Source: Morella rubra
Lineage: Eukaryota; Streptophyta; Magnoliopsida; Fagales; Myricaceae
Length of the DNA stretch: 64,000 nucleotides
NCBI GenBank assembly: GCA_003952965.2
Contig: CM025850.1
Span: 15,916,058-15,980,057 of the forward strand
Direction: 5' to 3'
Within the stretch, counting starts at the first letter, position 1; every line of letters starts with the position of its first letter. The translations under genes and the position numbers were made by a program. Below are positions 61,673 to 64,000 of this stretch, in pieces. The notes under the pieces were generated by a model. The model had not been told where the DNA came from. It saw nothing but the letters and a program-made list of their open reading frames with translations, and made no database searches.

Positions 61673-61677
61673 CTATT
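61673..61677. repeat. Target duplication CTATT, right copy
   Basis: Identical to 56892-56896. Confidence 0.9.
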
Positions 61678-62411
61678 GATGGGGCCGAGTTGCATCGAAG
61701 TTGGCTCATGACGTCTGGCATCTACCCTGTCATCCATAATCAGATGAGTCAACAAGTTTTCATACAAAAGACCCTCTTTGCTCATTGACTGAGCCTCGGT
61801 CCTCATGGTCTGGAAGATGAAGAGTGGGAGATCAAACGACTCAAGACGAGCTAGCATCAACATCACTTATGCACGCTTGACTGTGCATTCTGTGTGATGT
61901 TGCTTTGAGAAGATGTTGTGGTTGACTATGAGTGGAACATCCTCCAAAAGGTGGGCAAGGCGCTCTGTGAAACTGATGACTGTAATAAGTACTGGTCCTC
62001 CCCAGTCATCAGTTTAAAGATCTCCTTAGGTGACAAAGCCGTAGTAGGCTCCATGGCAAGATATGCACTCATTTGCCTAGTGGAGAGCTCGTCGTAGAGA
62101 TCTTGATAGGCCATCCACGGATGTAGACGTCCCACTCGTCGTCGTATGTGTCAACATTCTGCAGCACATTGTAAAACTCTTTGACCATATTTGTGTACGA
62201 TGGGCCCTTCTAAGAGAGCATGCGGTCCAACGATAATGGGTGAATATCTCGTCAATCATGCGACCTCGAACTGAAACTCTGAAAAGTTGTATGTGCTAAC
62301 TGGCATCTCTGCCACTACTGTACGTGTAAAAATAATCATTTGCCTCTCAACTCTAGTCAGTGGTCTTTGTTGTGCGGAAGAAGAGGAATACGCTCTCGAA
62401 CGTTTTGCCAT
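61678..62411 (-). pseudogene. N-terminal part of a CACTA-borne 'putative plant transposon protein' gene
   Basis: It starts MAKRSRAYSSSSAQQRPLTR at ATG 62411. Readable pieces in shifting frames: MIIFTRTVVAEMP, VKEFYNVLQNVDTYDDEWDV, YIRGWPIKIS, LSTRQMSAYLAMEPTTALSP, SFDLPLFIFQTMRTEAQSMS, LLYENLLTHLIMDD. The order (VKEFY-N-L, V-Y-RG, LP-LIF-T-AEA, LLTHL) matches what I know of the plant Transposase_32 proteins, whose biochemical function is not established. A TGA and at least three frame changes break it, and the 3' half lies beyond the nested retrotransposon (56891-56571). This is assignment by pattern from memory, so moderate confidence. Confidence 0.55.
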
Positions 62412-63795
62412 TTTAAGTTAATTTGAAAAAGGAAAAAAAAAATAAAACTTAGAACAGCTGAAGAACATAGAATAAATATACATTCGAATGGAATTCAATG
62501 AAGCATTGAATAGATTTAGAACAAAAATCATAAACAATGAACGAAATACTAATTTCAAACGTGTAAAGAAACTAAGCATCACAGGGATATAGAATGGATA
62601 GTAATATATAGCCATCGAACGAAACACAAAATGTTCAAATGTATTTGTAACTACGCATTGAACAGAATATGCCTTTATAGAACGGAAAAATGTTCAAATA
62701 CTTTAGCATTTTCGTTCGAATGTTAAAGCGTATCATTCGAATACTGTAGCTCAAAAACAATCATGGCCAAGTCGACTAGGTCATGTTGAAACTCCCTAAA
62801 TCTATAATTTTTCTAAGTCAAAATCAGTACAAAACAATCTTAAACTAACTACAAACACCCACATTCATCAACATGCATAATATTTTACAAGTTTATTAAC
62901 ATATTCAAAGCCAAATTTAATACGTAAAATCAAACCAAAAAAACACGTTTTAATTGGTTAAAATGCACTACAAAACATACTTGGAGTGTGTAGGACTAGA
63001 AAGAATGCCAATGTACGGACTGAAAATTGCAATGGAGATTCAGAGGAGTTTGAGAGAATTCGAGAGAGAGAGGTATGTGGAAAATGTAGGAAATGAGGCT
63101 CGAGTGTTTTAATATTCAGATGATCATTTGAATGATTAGGAAAAAATCGTCTGGAACCATTCATTAACCAACTTTTTATATCTAAACCGTCAAAAAAATC
63201 ATTGGAAACACTAAGCATTCGAACGATGATAAAATAAATATAAAATTAATGGTGATTGACTTGCATTTATGGGGGTAGGTGGAAAAGTGGCATTAAAAAG
63301 CATTCGAACATCTAACGGTTTTTGGGGACGCAAACCATCATCCAAAAAAGGATTATGTTCTGTTCGAACTATAATGTTTAAGAACGAACGCAAGTTTCTG
63401 AATTCCAATATTTTCATTTGCGTTAGAAATACTGTTTAATTTCAAATGAAAATTCAATTGTGCGTTAGAACGGGTAATATCCGTTCAAAGTTTTGTAAAA
63501 AAATGCCCTTTAGTTTGAACGTATAGTTTACTGTTCGAAAGACGATTTTGGGACAGACGGACGGACCTTTCCCTAAAACGAGATTCTTTTTGGGATTGTT
63601 AACCCCCCCCCCCCTTTTTTTTCAACGGGCAATTCTATCCTAAAAGGTTCAATTTCGGGACAGACAGACGGTTTGAATTTCTGTCCTAAAAGGAGAAACT
63701 TTTATGTTTTTTAGGGTGAATTTCAAAGAGTACTTTTTGAGACAGATTGTTTGGCGTCCCGAAAAAATCCGTAAAATGTCAAATTTGTTGTAGTG
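62412..63795. repeat. Right subterminal region of the CACTA element
   Basis: Non-coding, with TTCGAA-type motifs (62484, 62714, 62734, 63217, 63301, 63362) and, within the last 260 bases, 'gggacagacgga', 'cgggacagacag' and 'cgtcccgaaaa' boxes that mirror those at 54430-54560. C10/T runs lie at 63604-63620. The end is TTTGTTGTAGTG. Confidence 0.7.
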
Positions 63796-63798
63796 AAA
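63796..63798. repeat. CACTA target duplication AAA, right copy
   Basis: AAA directly after TAGTG; matches 54401-54403. Confidence 0.6.
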
Positions 63799-64000
63799 GA
63801 GTTACGCTCCCTAAAGGCTAGCTCCCTTGCACGAACCAATTTATCTGAAAAAGTCTCGTTGGACTGCCGCTCACTTTCTTGCTCGAGCCAACTTTTTTTT
63901 ATAGAGCCTCGTTGGAGTGTTCCTCACCCTCCTTTGACACGAGTATTCAACACCGAGACTCAAAATTTAAATTATTTTTATGAATGATTTAAGAAGCATT
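63799..64000. other. Right edge of the window, nothing recognised
   Basis: Contains 'agcctcgttgg' and 'agtctcgttgg' near-repeats (63853 and 63905) but no gene or border could be identified in the 200 bases available. Confidence 0.4.

Larger units (their letters stand above)
54404..63795 (-). mobile_element. CACTA-terminal element, 9,392 bp (about 4.6 kb without the nested insertion)
   Basis: The left end is CACTACAACAAATTTTG and the right end CAAATTTGTTGTAGTG, perfect CACTA...TAGTG termini extending about 15 bases, flanked by AAA on both sides. Both subterminal regions carry 'cgtccc-aaaa' boxes just inside the ends and many TTCGAAC-like palindromes, as expected of the repeated subterminal transposase sites of En/Spm-type elements. 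The only recognisable gene is a minus-strand 'putative plant transposon protein', split by a copia-type insertion. No TnpD-like DDE transposase was found, so the element is presumably non-autonomous or has lost that gene. Confidence 0.8.

Noticed and set aside
1-64000. Bacterial-type features such as operons, CRISPR or ribosome binding sites
   Set aside because: Introns, plant gene families and plant retrotransposons show this is eukaryotic nuclear DNA; none of these features applies.

Overview
The window is nuclear DNA from a flowering plant, most likely a woody eudicot. Host genes are sparse, one is split by seven GT-AG introns, spacers are AT-rich, and much of the sequence is plant-type transposons. 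The copia LTR types remind me of Fagales trees such as walnut or oak, but that is an impression and was not tested. Three host protein genes can be supported: a SAUR-like auxin-responsive gene at the left edge (110-490, +), an eight-exon gene for a 1,020-residue ARM-like/double-BTB protein of the Arabidopsis At1g04390 type (5715-11920, -), and a single-exon AT-hook nuclear-localized (AHL) gene closest to AHL23/AHL24 (37014-37910, -).

Layout. 1-12 kb: the SAUR-like gene, a diverged duplicated spacer, a short hairpin, then the BTB gene, whose last intron holds a duplicated transposon-derived segment with an in-frame alternative acceptor. 13.07-19.57 kb: a structurally complete Mutator-like element (MULE) with about 230-bp terminal inverted repeats and a perfect 9-bp target duplication. 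It holds a broken transposase gene and, on the opposite strand, the remains of a GRF-type zinc-finger gene. 19.6-31.4 kb: a graveyard of nested elements, comprising a truncated CACTA-like copy with a foldback element in it, copia LTR remnants, a 3.2-kb solo LTR with 5-bp target duplication, and a 441-bp MITE. 31.4-46.4 kb: transposon-poor apart from one LTR-like piece, with the AHL gene in the middle. 46.43-51.79 kb: a full-length but dead Ty3/gypsy chromovirus with both LTRs, primer site, polypurine tract, target duplication and chromodomain. 54.40-63.80 kb: a CACTA-terminal element with 3-bp target duplication whose only recognisable gene resembles the 'putative plant transposon protein' family. 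That gene is split by a gag-only copia-type retrotransposon (56897-61672) with both LTRs and 5-bp target duplication.

The host genes show no sign of working together. The mobile elements tell a layered history: at least six insertions have recognisable borders, and four of them have exact target duplications read directly from the sequence. The best candidates for something unusual are the CACTA-terminal element with its atypical gene and dense TTCGAA subterminal motifs, the gag-only retrotransposon inside it, and the MULE with a convergent GRF zinc-finger gene. No bacterial-type system, CRISPR array, tRNA or rRNA gene was recognised.
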